The notes beneath the pieces were generated by a model. That model worked only from the letters and a program-made list of their open reading frames with translations, was not told where the DNA came from and made no database searches. Below are positions 9,489 through 18,723 of a stretch of 64,000 nucleotides of DNA, piece by piece. The DNA is from Neorhizobium galegae bv. orientalis str. HAMBI 540 (GTDB lineage Bacteria > Pseudomonadota > Alphaproteobacteria > Rhizobiales > Rhizobiaceae). The translations under genes were made by a program, and so were the position numbers. The stretch spans positions 2,356,001 through 2,420,000 of the forward strand of contig NZ_HG938353.1 of assembly GCF_000731315.1 (NCBI RefSeq), read 5' to 3'. Every line of letters begins with the position of its first letter. Within the stretch, counting starts at the first letter, position 1.

Positions 9489-10604
9489 ATGGAGCCAATC
9501 TGGGCTGTCGGCCTGATGACCGGAACCGTTCTCGACGGAAATATAGACGTGGCGCTCCTGAAGACGGACGGCGAGACGATCGACACGTTTGGCGCCTACA
9601 CGCTGGCTCCTTATCCGCCGGAAATACGCACGCTCCTGGAGGAAACGCTCGCGCAGGCCCGCGTCTGGAATTTCGAAGGACCCGATCCGGCAATCTTTCG
9701 CGAGGCCGAACAGGCGCTCACAAAGGCACAGTCCTACGCCGTCGGGGAACTGGTCGAAAGCACGGGGCTGACCATGGCCGATATCGGCATCGTCGGTTTT
9801 CACGGCCAAAGTGTGCTGCACCGGGCACCCACCAAAGACAGGCTCGGCGACACCCGCCAACTCGGCGATGGCGAACTGATGGCCTCGATCCTCGGCACCA
9901 AGGTCGCCTACGACTTCCGTTCGGCGGATGTACGAGCCGGCGGCCAGGGCGCACCGCTTGCCGCTGCCTATCATTCGGCTCTGCTGCGCGGTGTCGATAC
10001 CAGCGGCGATACGGCCGTGCTCAATCTCGGCGGCGTCGCCAACGTAACGTGGTGGGATGGCAAGGATCTGATGATCGCCTTCGACACCGGCCCGGCCAAT
10101 GCACCGCTCAACGATTTCATCAAGGCACGCGGCCTCGGCGAAATGGACCGTAACGGCGCGCTCGGCGCCTCCGGCAAGGTCGACGAGGAACGCCTCGCAA
10201 AGCTTCTCGAGCATCCCTATCTCGCGGCGCCTTATCCGAAATCGCTCGATCGTTTCGACTTCACGGCTGCCATGGCGGACGGTCTCGACGACGCCACCGG
10301 CGCGGCAACCCTTTCGGCCTTTACGGCGTCCGCGGTCGGCAAGGCGCTCGACCTGCTGCCGCACCGGCCGAAACGCCTCATCGTCAGCGGCGGTGGCCGC
10401 CACAACCCGACGATCATGTCGATGCTCGAAAGCCGTGCCGGCGTAAAGGCCGTTTCCGCCGATACGCTCGGCTGGCGGGGGGATGCGGTCGAGGCCGAGT
10501 GTTTCGCGTTCCTCGCGGTTCGCGTATTACGCGGCATGCCGATCAGCTTTCCGACAACCACGGGTGCACCAAAGCCCTTGCAAGGTGGTAAGCTCGCCGG
10601 GTAA
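9489..10604 (+). CDS. anmK: Anhydro-N-acetylmuramic acid kinase
   Basis: AnmK opens the 1,6-anhydro ring of anhMurNAc and phosphorylates it to MurNAc-6-phosphate, the substrate of MurQ. The 371-residue length is normal. The N-terminal [17 protein letters not shown] is the family's MSGTSxDGxD block, here with Thr-Val for Ser-Thr-Ser-type residues. [30 protein letters not shown] and [14 protein letters not shown] follow in order. [12 protein letters not shown] replaces the common FDTGPGN form. GAGGAACTGACC precedes the ATG. The gene lies 10 bases after the serine hydrolase in the recycling operon. Confidence 0.93.
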   Translation: MEPIWAVGLMTGTVLDGNIDVALLKTDGETIDTFGAYTLAPYPPEIRTLLEETLAQARVWNFEGPDPAIFREAEQALTKAQSYAVGELVESTGLTMADIGIVGFHGQSVLHRAPTKDRLGDTRQLGDGELMASILGTKVAYDFRSADVRAGGQGAPLAAAYHSALLRGVDTSGDTAVLNLGGVANVTWWDGKDLMIAFDTGPANAPLNDFIKARGLGEMDRNGALGASGKVDEERLAKLLEHPYLAAPYPKSLDRFDFTAAMADGLDDATGAATLSAFTASAVGKALDLLPHRPKRLIVSGGGRHNPTIMSMLESRAGVKAVSADTLGWRGDAVEAECFAFLAVRVLRGMPISFPTTTGAPKPLQGGKLAG

Positions 10605-10652
10605 GTCCGCACTTTCAAATTGCATGATCAGAGTCGGGAGCGCTCGCACAGC

Positions 10653-11573
10653 ATGAACAAAAGAGCGGCCTCGGCGATAGCGGGCAATGCGGTACTGGCA
10701 GGCATACTGCTGATGCTGCTCGGCGATTTCATGTTTGCCCTCAACGATGCCATGGGCAAATGGCTGGTGGCGAGCTTTTCGGTTGGACAGGTCCTGCTGA
10801 TCCGATCGGTCGGCGCCTTTTTCGTGCTCGGCCCGATGCTCGCCCGTCAGCCGATTTCGGCACTCTATAAGGTCGAGAAGCCGCCGCTACATGTGCTGCG
10901 GATCGTGCTGGCAACCGCCGATACCGGTCTTTTCTACGCCGCTGTTGCCTACCTGCCGCTCGCCGACGTCATGACCTTCTACATGGCCGGCCCCATCTAC
11001 GTCGCGGCCCTGTCGCATTTCCTGCTCGGCGAGCGCATCGGATGGCGGCGCTGGCTCGCCGTCTTGATCGGCTTCATCGGGGTGGTGATCGCGCTGCGTC
11101 CCTCTTCCGAAATGCTGTCATTGCCGTCGATCTTCGGCCTGATCGGCAGTCTTTCCTTCGCACTGGCGCTGGTACTGAACCGCACGCTCCGGTCAACCCC
11201 GGATGCGACCCTCGTCACCTGGCAGACGCTTGCATGCCTCGTGGCCGGCGCATTCCTGACCGTCGGCAACTGGAGCCCGTTCAATACCGGGGAACTGCTG
11301 GCCCTGCTCCTGCTCGGCATCGTCTCTTGCGGCGCGCATCTGCTGATCACCCGCTCGCTGAAACTGGCGCCGGCCTCGGTGCTGGCACCGTTGCAATATA
11401 CGCTGCTGCTCTGGGCGATCGTGCTCGGATGGATTTTCTTCGGCGATTTCCCGGATGTCCAGACGCTGACCGGCGCCGGCATCATCGTCATCGCCGGGCT
11501 GTTCATCTTCCATCGCGGCAACCTGAAACAGGATGTCGAACCGGTCGTACCGACCGATTCCAGCCACGGCTAG
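10653..11573 (+). CDS. DMT-superfamily (EamA) membrane transporter
   Basis: This is a 306-residue inner-membrane protein with about ten hydrophobic helices arranged as two EamA repeats (roughly residues 10-140 and 150-285). The family exports small metabolites or amino acids, and the substrate cannot be read from the sequence. The ATG at 10653 follows GGGAG, while the earlier ATG at 10620 has no ribosome site. It is the last gene of the plus-strand run. Its TAG stop overlaps the stop of the convergent osmoprotectant permease (11570-11572). Whether it belongs functionally to muropeptide recycling is unknown. Confidence 0.82.
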   Translation: MNKRAASAIAGNAVLAGILLMLLGDFMFALNDAMGKWLVASFSVGQVLLIRSVGAFFVLGPMLARQPISALYKVEKPPLHVLRIVLATADTGLFYAAVAYLPLADVMTFYMAGPIYVAALSHFLLGERIGWRRWLAVLIGFIGVVIALRPSSEMLSLPSIFGLIGSLSFALALVLNRTLRSTPDATLVTWQTLACLVAGAFLTVGNWSPFNTGELLALLLLGIVSCGAHLLITRSLKLAPASVLAPLQYTLLLWAIVLGWIFFGDFPDVQTLTGAGIIVIAGLFIFHRGNLKQDVEPVVPTDSSHG

Positions 11574-12313
11574 GCCGCACCTGTCCGGCGGGCGATCATG
11601 GCTTCAATCGCCGAGAGCCCATCATAGATCAACACGGCCAGCGCGCCGACGATCAGCCCGCCCTGCAGCACGAAGGCGAGGTTGTTGGACTGCAGCCCTG
11701 CAATGATCACCTCGCCGAGCGTCTTTGCCGCGACCGTCGAACCGATCGTCGCTGTGGCAAGACTGATCACCACCGACAGCCGGATGCCGGCGACGATCAC
11801 CGGCAAGGACAGCGGCAACTCGACCTGAATGAGCCGCTGGAAAGGTGTCATGCCGGAACCACGCGCCGCCTCCATCACCGATCGTGGCAGGTTGGTGAGC
11901 GCCGTCAGCGTGTTTTCGAAGATCGGCAGAAGCCCGTAGAGAAACAGCGCAATCAGCGTCGGCTTCTCGCCGAAACCGACAGCCGGGACGGCAAGCGCCA
12001 GAACAGCAACCGGCGGAAACGTCTGGCCGATATTGACGAGGCTTCGGGAAAGCGCCAGGAATTCCGCCCCGAACGGCCTGGTGACGAGGATCGCCAGAAA
12101 CACGGCGATGATCGTCGCAGCCAGCGTCGCGATGAAGACGGTCCGCAGATGCAGGAGCGTCAGGCTAAGTAGGCTGCCCTGATTGTAGATCGCCGGCGCG
12201 TTCGGCTGCACGAGCGGCTTCAGCAGCGGCTCGAAACTTTCCGGCGAGACCAGGAAGGCGATCAACACGAGAAGCAGAAGGCTGCGCAGGATGGTCGGCA
12301 CCCAAGCCCTCAT
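11570..12313 (-). CDS. Osmoprotectant (glycine betaine/choline-type) ABC permease, YehW-like
   Basis: This 247-residue permease has about six membrane helices and a conserved coupling loop, RSVMEAARGSGMTPFQRLIQVELPL. It is of the OpuBB/YehW kind and is the second channel subunit of the four-gene importer 11570-15407. It starts with a four-base overlap onto the upstream ATPase gene. Its stop overlaps that of the convergent DMT transporter, so no room is left for a terminator between the two operons. Confidence 0.86.
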   Translation of the reverse strand: MRAWVPTILRSLLLLVLIAFLVSPESFEPLLKPLVQPNAPAIYNQGSLLSLTLLHLRTVFIATLAATIIAVFLAILVTRPFGAEFLALSRSLVNIGQTFPPVAVLALAVPAVGFGEKPTLIALFLYGLLPIFENTLTALTNLPRSVMEAARGSGMTPFQRLIQVELPLSLPVIVAGIRLSVVISLATATIGSTVAAKTLGEVIIAGLQSNNLAFVLQGGLIVGALAVLIYDGLSAIEAMIARRTGAA

Positions 12314-13248
12314 CGTGGCCTCGCGGCGCGCTTGAGGATCGCGTCAAGCGTCACCCGCCCCATCGGAGCGCCGCTCCTGGAGATGACCGGAAGCGCATCC
12401 CGACCGCTCCAGATGAGATCGGCAAGCGCCTCCTGCTGGCTCCTATCCTCGCGGATCGGTTCGCCCTCGGCCTCGCCCGGCTCTGCCGCTGCGCCAGCCT
12501 TTGCAATCGAAAGCAGCCGGAACGGCCGTTCCGCATCGCCGATCAGCGTCTCGACGAAGGGCGTTGCCGGTGCACGGACGAGTTCGGCCGGCGGCCCGTA
12601 TTGCACCACCCTGCCCTTGTCCATCACGGCAATCTTGTCGGCGAGGAGGAAAGCCTCATTCATGTCATGGGTCACCAGGACAATCGTCGTGGCGAAATGT
12701 TTCTGGATCGCCAGCAGATCTTCCTGCGCCTTGGCCCGGATGATCGGATCGAGCGCCCCGAAGGGCTCGTCCATCAACAGCACGTTCGGTTCGGCCGCAA
12801 GCGCCCGCGCCACCCCGACACGCTGCTGCTGGCCGCCTGAGAGTTCGTGCGGATAACGCGGCCCGAACGTCCTCGGCTCGAGTTGGAAGAGCGTCAGCAA
12901 TTCTTCGACCTTGGCGTCGGTGCGGGCCTTCGTCCAACCGAGCAGGCCAGGCACCGTCGCAATGTTCTGCGCCACTGTCCGGTGCGGGAAAAGCCCATGG
13001 CCCTGGATGGCGTAGCCGATCCGGCGCCGCAACTCGTAGCCCGGGATGGACCGGTTGTCCTCACCGTCAAGCCGGATGGCCCCTTCGGTTGCCTCCACCA
13101 GCCGGTTGATCATCCGGATCAGCGTCGTCTTGCCGGAGCCGGACGTGCCGACGACAACCGTGACGGTGCGGGGCTCGATCACCATAGAGACATTGTCGAC
13201 GACGGCGATACCGTCATAGCGCTTGGTGATGGCATCGATCTCGATCAT
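12310..13248 (-). CDS. Osmoprotectant ABC transporter ATP-binding protein, YehX-like
   Basis: This 312-residue ATPase has Walker A GTSGSGKTT, a Q-loop region ending QGHGLFPH, signature LSGGQQQRVGVARAL and Walker [13 protein letters not shown]. The C-terminal ~60 residues (EALADLIWSGRDALPVISRSG) resemble a single CBS-like sensor segment, as in betaine importers. The start is the ATG at 13248, overlapping the upstream permease stop. A long open frame continues upstream to 14349 only because it reads antisense-phase through the permease gene, and it is not a fusion. Confidence 0.9.
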   Translation of the reverse strand: MIEIDAITKRYDGIAVVDNVSMVIEPRTVTVVVGTSGSGKTTLIRMINRLVEATEGAIRLDGEDNRSIPGYELRRRIGYAIQGHGLFPHRTVAQNIATVPGLLGWTKARTDAKVEELLTLFQLEPRTFGPRYPHELSGGQQQRVGVARALAAEPNVLLMDEPFGALDPIIRAKAQEDLLAIQKHFATTIVLVTHDMNEAFLLADKIAVMDKGRVVQYGPPAELVRAPATPFVETLIGDAERPFRLLSIAKAGAAAEPGEAEGEPIREDRSQQEALADLIWSGRDALPVISRSGAPMGRVTLDAILKRAARPR

Positions 13249-14411
13249 GCGGATCTGGCTCCGTTGGGGACGCGGGAGTTCATCTCGATCAGCGCGTCGA
13301 GGACGACGGCCGAAGCAAAGGCGAGCGCCACAGTCGGCACGGCGCCAAGCAGGACAAGGTCCATCGCCGTCTGGCCGATACCCTGGAAGACGAAGACGCC
13401 GAAACCACCGCCCCCGATCAAGGCAGCAATCGTCGCCATGCCGATATTCTGGACGAGCACGATGCGGATCGCGGTCAGGATCACCGGCAGCGCCAGCGGA
13501 AACTCGATCTTGAACAGCCGCTGCCGGCCGGTCATGCCGATGCCGCGGGCAGCGTCGTTTGCCGCGCGCGGCACGCCCGCAAGCCCGACGACGGTATTGG
13601 CGACGACAGGCAGCAGCGAATAGAGAAACAGCGCGACAAAGGCAGGCGCCACCCCGATGCCGCGGATGCCGATCGCCGCAGCCCCCGGCACATTGGCGGC
13701 GACCCAGCCAAGCGGCGCGATCAACAGGCCGAAAAGCGCGATCGACGGGATGGTCTGGACGAGGTTCAGCGTGTTGAGCACGCCATCCCGAAGCGGTGCC
13801 ACCCGATGACAGAGAATACCGAGCGGCAGCCCGACCAGGACAGCAGCAAACAGCGATCCCAGCGCCAGTTCCACATGCTTGCCCGCTTCGACCCAGAAGA
13901 CATCGGCGCGGCCGGAATATTCCTTCATGATCGACAGCCCGTTCCAGCTTCCCGACATCAGCAGAGCGCCAATCGCCGCCGCTGCCAGGACTAGAAACAG
14001 GACCCGCATCCCCGGCGGCGGATCGAGCCGCGTGATCGCATCGGCAGCCAGAAGCGCAAAGGCGAACAGCAGGATCCAAAAGCCCGAGGCGGGTGAGACG
14101 CGGGCATAGGCATTGCCGGCCGGCGTCAGGAATGTCGCCGCGTATCCGATCGAAAGCGTCAGCGCCGCAAGCGCCGCAACGGCGGCAAGCAGCTTTATCC
14201 AGGGGGAAGTGCGAAAGAGGGCTGCGGCGATCGCGACAACGAGCACGCCGACCAGGCCCCAGCCCGCCCAGGCCGGCAGCGACTGAAGCATCGCCTCCGC
14301 CTGTCCCTGCACGATGCGGTTGGGCTTGAGCGTCGCGAAGGACGACCACAGCACGCCATAGGCGGCAAGAAGGGCTATGACGATGCCGAGCTTGTCGAAC
14401 CGAACTCTCAA
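13245..14411 (-). CDS. Osmoprotectant ABC permease with extra N-terminal membrane region, YehY-like
   Basis: This protein has 388 residues, larger than its partner because about 180 N-terminal residues add several hydrophobic helices before the core permease domain. That is typical of YehY. The coupling loop ANDAARGIGMTGRQRLFKIEFPL lies near residue 285. It forms the channel with the 247-residue permease. The gene is separated from the binding-protein gene by a strong terminator hairpin (14437-14463), so it is probably expressed at a lower level than the binding protein. Confidence 0.87.
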   Translation of the reverse strand: MRVRFDKLGIVIALLAAYGVLWSSFATLKPNRIVQGQAEAMLQSLPAWAGWGLVGVLVVAIAAALFRTSPWIKLLAAVAALAALTLSIGYAATFLTPAGNAYARVSPASGFWILLFAFALLAADAITRLDPPPGMRVLFLVLAAAAIGALLMSGSWNGLSIMKEYSGRADVFWVEAGKHVELALGSLFAAVLVGLPLGILCHRVAPLRDGVLNTLNLVQTIPSIALFGLLIAPLGWVAANVPGAAAIGIRGIGVAPAFVALFLYSLLPVVANTVVGLAGVPRAANDAARGIGMTGRQRLFKIEFPLALPVILTAIRIVLVQNIGMATIAALIGGGGFGVFVFQGIGQTAMDLVLLGAVPTVALAFASAVVLDALIEMNSRVPNGARSA

Positions 14412-14436
14412 ACCGCCCCCTGCCTTACGACTGATG

Positions 14437-14463
14437 AAAAAGCCGGACGCTGGAGCGCCCGGC
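14437..14463 (-). terminator. Rho-independent terminator between binding-protein and permease genes
   Basis: On the minus strand a ten-pair stem (GCCGGGCGCT with AGCGTCCGGC, one G-U pair, two-base loop) is followed at once by TTTTT. It stands just after the osmF-like gene and before the first permease, so it should act as a partial terminator that keeps the binding protein in excess. Confidence 0.75.
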
Positions 14464-14495
14464 CCATGTTGACACGAAACCGCGCCGAAAAGGAA

Positions 14496-15407
14496 TTACT
14501 TCAGGAAGCCATTCTTCTTGAGAAAATCCTCGGCAACCGCCTTGGCCGGTTCGCCACCCACCTGCACGCGACCATTGAGGTCCTGCAGCGTGACGAGATC
14601 GAGCTTGGCGAAAACCGGCTTCAGCACCGCCTCGATGGTCGGGTTCTTTTTGAGCACTGCCTCGCGGATGATCGGGGTCGGCTGATAGACCGGCTGAACG
14701 CCCTTGTCGTCTTCGAGAACAACGAGCCCGGAAGGCGCGATGCCGCCGTCGGTGCCGTAGACCATGGCGGCATTGGCATTGTTGGTCTGGTTGGCGGCCG
14801 CACCGATGGTCGCAGCCGTATCACCGCCCGAGAGCGTGATCAGCTGGTCGGGTTTCAGCTTAAAGCTGTAGGTGGTCTGGAAGGCCGGCAGGGCTGCGGC
14901 CGAATTGACGAACTCGGACGATGCCGCCAGCACGATCTTGCCGCCGCCGGCGACATATTTACCAAAATCGGTCAGCGTCTTGAGCTTGTTGGCATCCGCG
15001 ACATCCTTGCGCACCGCGATTGCCCAGGTGTTATTGGCCGAAGACGGCGTCAACCAGACGATCTTGTTGGCGTCGTAGTCGAGCTTCTTGACCGCTTCAT
15101 AGGCCTTTTGCGGGTTCTTCCAGGCCGGATCGTCGCCCTTTTCGAAGAAGAAGGCGCCATTGCCGGTATATTCCGGATAGATGTCGATCTCGCCGGCGGT
15201 GATCGCCTTGCGCACGACCGGCGTCGCTCCGAGCTGGATACGATCGGTGGCCTGGATGTTGTTCGCCTTCAGCATGGCAAGGATGATATTGCCCAGCACG
15301 CCGCCTTCGGTATCGATCTTGGACGAGACGACGACCTGGGCATTCGCCATGGTGGCCGAGACGCCAAACGCAAAAGCTATGCCCAAAAGCTTTTTCTTCA
15401 AAGACAT
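14496..15407 (-). CDS. Osmoprotectant-binding periplasmic protein, OsmF/YehZ-like
   Basis: This 303-residue periplasmic binding protein is of the glycine betaine/choline (QAT) family. The Sec signal is KKKLLGIAFAFGVSATMANA, and the mature part starts VVVSSKIDTEGGVLGNI. Family blocks IYPEYTGNGAFFF, GTDGGIAPSGLVVLEDD and a C-terminal KPVFAKLDLVTLQDLNGRV are present. The ATG at 15407 follows CCGGAGGG, and the longer reading to 15464 is not needed. First gene of the minus-strand importer operon. YehZ-type systems bind betaines weakly, so other solutes are possible. Confidence 0.86.
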   Translation of the reverse strand: MSLKKKLLGIAFAFGVSATMANAQVVVSSKIDTEGGVLGNIILAMLKANNIQATDRIQLGATPVVRKAITAGEIDIYPEYTGNGAFFFEKGDDPAWKNPQKAYEAVKKLDYDANKIVWLTPSSANNTWAIAVRKDVADANKLKTLTDFGKYVAGGGKIVLAASSEFVNSAAALPAFQTTYSFKLKPDQLITLSGGDTAATIGAAANQTNNANAAMVYGTDGGIAPSGLVVLEDDKGVQPVYQPTPIIREAVLKKNPTIEAVLKPVFAKLDLVTLQDLNGRVQVGGEPAKAVAEDFLKKNGFLK

Positions 15408-15620
15408 GACAGAATTTCCCTCCGGATCGCCAGTCACCACCTCGTTTGACTTGGCCTGGAACACATAAAAGCCACTGTTATGTAGGGCGATTTATGCAAT
15501 GTGCGAGTTCTGGAAGAGCGCATCCGACAAATATTTTGTGCGGTGCATTTTTATCCGCCGAACGGTCTAGCTCACAAGATCCGCGGCAAAAACAGAAATG
15601 ATGGTTCTGTCCTCTTGCGC

Positions 15621-16511
15621 TCAGGAGAATCGAAGAACCATGGACCCCGCGATAGTTTCTCCAGGTGCCAACCATTCAAGGTCGCCGTATCGCGCCAGTT
15701 CCCGTCGATTGTGGACGTCGGGCACGTGGCTGACGGGCTCGACGCAGAGAATGGGCCGATCGTCGGGCACGTAGACATGCAGGTTGGTCAGGGCTCCGGT
15801 CGCCGAAAACGTCATGCTGACCCCGGCCCGTCGCCACTCGACGATGGCCTGGCGCGGTGCCCATTCCGAAAAATGTCCATCGAACCACGGCATCTTCGAC
15901 GTATCGAGACCGCGGGCGAAATCGAGTCCCCTATTGGCTGGAACGGCCTCGGTCGGCAAACCTCGTTGATCACGGCCGAAACCGATCTCAGCGTCGAAGT
16001 TCAGCCAGGTTTCCTCGTCCTTGCGGAACCAGGGATGAAAACCCATCCCATAGGGAAGCGTACGGTTCGCGGTATTGGTCAGTGTCAACGACAGTTCGGC
16101 GCCATCCGGGCCGATCGAGATATGCTGCACCAGCCGATAGGCGAACGGGATCGCCTCATGGGTAAAATCGTCGGCCAGGGTCAGCGTGTTTTCTGTGGCC
16201 TCGATAACCTGCCAGGCCCTGTCGCGGGAAAATCCGTGCAGCGCCATGTTCTGTTCCGGCCGGTTGAGGGGGACCTCAACCGGTCCGTCGGCGTTCAGGA
16301 AGCGGCCGGCATCCAGCCGATTGGCAAACGGCGCCATGATGAAAGAGCCGCCGGTCAATGCGACCTGCGCCGGCGGGCAGGCATGCAGGATCTCGAACCA
16401 CTCACCATCAGGCTTTCGCCACCGGAAGGAGGTGAGGCTGGCGCCATGGCCGGCATCGACAACCAGTTCGCAACGGTCAGCCTTGAGCGTGTAAATGGAT
16501 GCGTCAGTCAT
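15621..16511 (-). CDS. Aldose 1-epimerase-family protein
   Basis: This 296-residue protein has the galactose-mutarotase beta-sandwich fold. It interconverts alpha and beta anomers of a free sugar in the cytosol. Visible landmarks are the FIMAPFANRLDAG block, ALHGFSRDRAW with the first catalytic-region His, and LPYGMGFHPWFRK with the second His. CVEPVSHVPDV supplies the catalytic Glu near residue 265. It is the last gene of the minus-strand sugar-acid operon, 30 bases beyond the lactonase gene, and probably prepares the anomer used by a sugar dehydrogenase that is not in this window. Confidence 0.85.
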   Translation of the reverse strand: MTDASIYTLKADRCELVVDAGHGASLTSFRWRKPDGEWFEILHACPPAQVALTGGSFIMAPFANRLDAGRFLNADGPVEVPLNRPEQNMALHGFSRDRAWQVIEATENTLTLADDFTHEAIPFAYRLVQHISIGPDGAELSLTLTNTANRTLPYGMGFHPWFRKDEETWLNFDAEIGFGRDQRGLPTEAVPANRGLDFARGLDTSKMPWFDGHFSEWAPRQAIVEWRRAGVSMTFSATGALTNLHVYVPDDRPILCVEPVSHVPDVHNRRELARYGDLEWLAPGETIAGSMVLRFS

Positions 16512-16541
16512 CGATTTTGTTTGCCTTGTCGAAATTCCACG

Positions 16542-17414
16542 TCAAAATCCTTTCATGCGTGCCACCGGCACCCCGGCGACCGGCGAGGATGCGACCAGCA
16601 CCGCGCCGCTCAAAGGATATGCCTCCAGCCTCTCCTGCGAAAGATAGCGGTGCGAGGTGACGAGCAGCGTCTTGAGATCAGGACCGCAGAAACACGGCAT
16701 GGTCGGCGTCGGAACCGGCAGCGGATATTTGCCGGCCACCACTCCTTCAGGCGAATAACGATTGAGACATCCGGCAGAAACGCCGGCGCTCCAGTAGAAG
16801 CCGTCGGCATCAGTCGCGCCGCCATCCGGCCGCCCATCCGCTTCGCCGGGCGTGGCGATCCGAACACCTTCGCCGATCTCGCCCGTCGCGGCATCGAAAT
16901 CATGCCGCTCGATCCACTGACCGCCCGAATCCGAATGATACATGCTCGCGCCGTCGGGCGACCAGGCGAGCCCGTTCGAGATCAGCAGCCCACTCTTCTT
17001 GACAGCAAACTTACCGTCCGCGCCGATGCGGTAGAGCGAACAGATTGGCTGCCGCTCCGGCCGCTGGTCGGTCGTGCCGACCCAGAAGGCACCGTCAGGT
17101 CCAACTTTGCCATCATTGAGCCGATTGGTTTCAAGCTCGCCGTCGAGATGTGCGAGCGTCTCACGCTCCCCGGTCTCCGGGTCGAAGAGAATAATCTCAC
17201 GCGCCAGCGACACGACCAGCCGGCCGCTTTCACAAAGCCCGAGCGAACAGACATTGGTACCGAGAACCCACTCATCGACCTGGCCGTCGCCGAGCCGGAT
17301 CGCCAGCAGCCGGCCGGTCGGGATGTCGCAGAGAAAGACGAGATTGCGTCTTTCGTCCCAGACCGGGCCTTCGCCAAGCCCGAGACTGAGGCGACTAACC
17401 GGTTCGAAACGCAT
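16542..17414 (-). CDS. SMP-30/gluconolactonase-family sugar lactonase
   Basis: This 290-residue six-bladed propeller hydrolase opens sugar lactones to aldonic acids. The metal-binding Glu is in GLGEGPVWDERR, Asn-Asp in ETNRLNDGKVGPDGAFWVGT, and Asn in LLISNGLAWSPDG. An Asp follows in RPDGGATDADGFYWSA. A GTG three bases upstream is possible, but ATG at 17414 overlaps the preceding stop as TGATG, the usual coupling. The product would feed the dehydratase encoded just upstream. Confidence 0.87.
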   Translation of the reverse strand: MRFEPVSRLSLGLGEGPVWDERRNLVFLCDIPTGRLLAIRLGDGQVDEWVLGTNVCSLGLCESGRLVVSLAREIILFDPETGERETLAHLDGELETNRLNDGKVGPDGAFWVGTTDQRPERQPICSLYRIGADGKFAVKKSGLLISNGLAWSPDGASMYHSDSGGQWIERHDFDAATGEIGEGVRIATPGEADGRPDGGATDADGFYWSAGVSAGCLNRYSPEGVVAGKYPLPVPTPTMPCFCGPDLKTLLVTSHRYLSQERLEAYPLSGAVLVASSPVAGVPVARMKGF

Positions 17415-18616
17415 CACAGGTCGCCGACCTTGGTGGTGCGGCGGATGACATCGGGATTGTCGAGAACGTAATCGCTGAGTTCCAGCCCGAGGCCCGCTCC
17501 TTCGAACGGATAGATCTGGCCGTTTTCGATACGCGGCATGACGGTGACGAGATCGCGGTACCAGGTCGAGTAATAGGCGCGTACCGACTCCTGGAAGACT
17601 GCGTTCGGCGCGTTGAGCGCCAGGTGGATAGAGGCGGTGAAGACGACCGGGCCGGTGCAGTCATGCGGCGCGATCGGCCGCTGAAAGGCTTCCGCCATGG
17701 TGGCGATCTTCTTCGCCTCGCTCAAACCACCGCACCAGGAAATGTCGAGCATGACGTAGTCGACGGCATTCTTGCGCAGGAGTTCGACGAACTGGGCGCG
17801 GGTTGCGAGCGTCTCGCTGGCGCAGACCGGCAGGCCCGAACGCTCCGCATAGATCACCAGCGCCTCGGTGTCCTGCATCTTGATCGGGTCCTCCATCCAG
17901 AAGGGGCGGAATTCCTTGATCTCGCGGGCGATCGCCAGCGCCGACGGCAAATCCCACATCGAATGCAACTCGACCATCACTTCCATCTTGGTGCCGACCG
18001 CATCGCGGATCTTGCGGAACGGCTCAAGCCCTTTTTCGAGGTCATCCCGATGAATGAAATTGCCGCCGCTGGCGACCGCGAACGGATCGAGCGGCCAGAT
18101 CTTCATGGCGGTGATGCCTTCGGACAGCAGGCTTTCGGCAAGTGCGCCCGCATCATTGGTGAAGGCGACCTGATCATCATAGGGGCCTTGGGGCTTGTCG
18201 GCGTCGCCGATGTAGCGGCGCGAGCCGCGGCTGTTGTAGGAATAGCCGGCGCAGGTGTTGTAGGTGCGGATCGACGGCCGCGAGAGGCCACCGAGAAGCT
18301 GATGGATCGGCTGGTTCGTGACCTTGCCGAGGATGTCCCAGAGCGCGATATCGACGGCGGATGCCGCGCGGATTTCGACGCCCGAGGAACGGAAGCCCAC
18401 GTAGGTTTCGGTCAGCTGCTTGGAAATCCGGTCGATCTCCAGCGGGTTCTTACCGATCAGCGCCGGCGCGACTTCCGCATGCAGGTAGGTCGCGACGGCA
18501 TCCGCCCCGCGAAAGGTCTCGCCGAGGCCGATGATCCCTTCGTCCGTATGGATGCGAAGCCAGATGATATTGTTCAGGCTGGGAAGTTGGACTGTTTCAA
18601 GCGCCGTGATTTTCAT
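17414..18616 (-). CDS. Mandelate racemase/muconate lactonizing enzyme-family sugar acid dehydratase
   Basis: This 400-residue enolase-superfamily enzyme has an N-terminal capping domain (1-120) and a TIM barrel. Lys in AMKIWPLDPF, metal ligands in MVELHSMWD, WMEDPI and CASETLATR, and the catalytic His in IAPHDCTGPV are all visible. These fit a Mg-dependent acid-sugar dehydratase that yields a 2-keto-3-deoxy acid. The precise substrate (galactonate, fuconate, arabinonate or other) cannot be assigned. The start is the ATG at 18616, and a reading extending to 19108 overlaps the DapA-family gene and is rejected. Weak ribosome site, probably coupled transcription from 19632. Confidence 0.85.
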   Translation of the reverse strand: MKITALETVQLPSLNNIIWLRIHTDEGIIGLGETFRGADAVATYLHAEVAPALIGKNPLEIDRISKQLTETYVGFRSSGVEIRAASAVDIALWDILGKVTNQPIHQLLGGLSRPSIRTYNTCAGYSYNSRGSRRYIGDADKPQGPYDDQVAFTNDAGALAESLLSEGITAMKIWPLDPFAVASGGNFIHRDDLEKGLEPFRKIRDAVGTKMEVMVELHSMWDLPSALAIAREIKEFRPFWMEDPIKMQDTEALVIYAERSGLPVCASETLATRAQFVELLRKNAVDYVMLDISWCGGLSEAKKIATMAEAFQRPIAPHDCTGPVVFTASIHLALNAPNAVFQESVRAYYSTWYRDLVTVMPRIENGQIYPFEGAGLGLELSDYVLDNPDVIRRTTKVGDL

Positions 18617-18723
18617 GGGGTCTATCCGGATGAACGAAGGACGGGACGGCGGGTGATCCGTCGTCGCGGGATCAGTGAACGGCGCCAGGAACGCCGGTAT
18701 TCGCGAGGCCTCTCCTTCGACGC

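Noticed and set aside
6449..9586. 1045-codon open frame on the minus strand
   Set aside because: It is antisense through the ABC ATPase, serine hydrolase and permease genes, has no family resemblance and reflects high GC content.
12310..14349. 679-codon frame suggesting a permease-ATPase fusion
   Set aside because: The N-terminal half reads the permease gene in the wrong phase. The ATPase proper starts at ATG 13248.
15501..17471. 656-codon open frame on the plus strand
   Set aside because: Antisense to the epimerase and SMP-30 lactonase genes.
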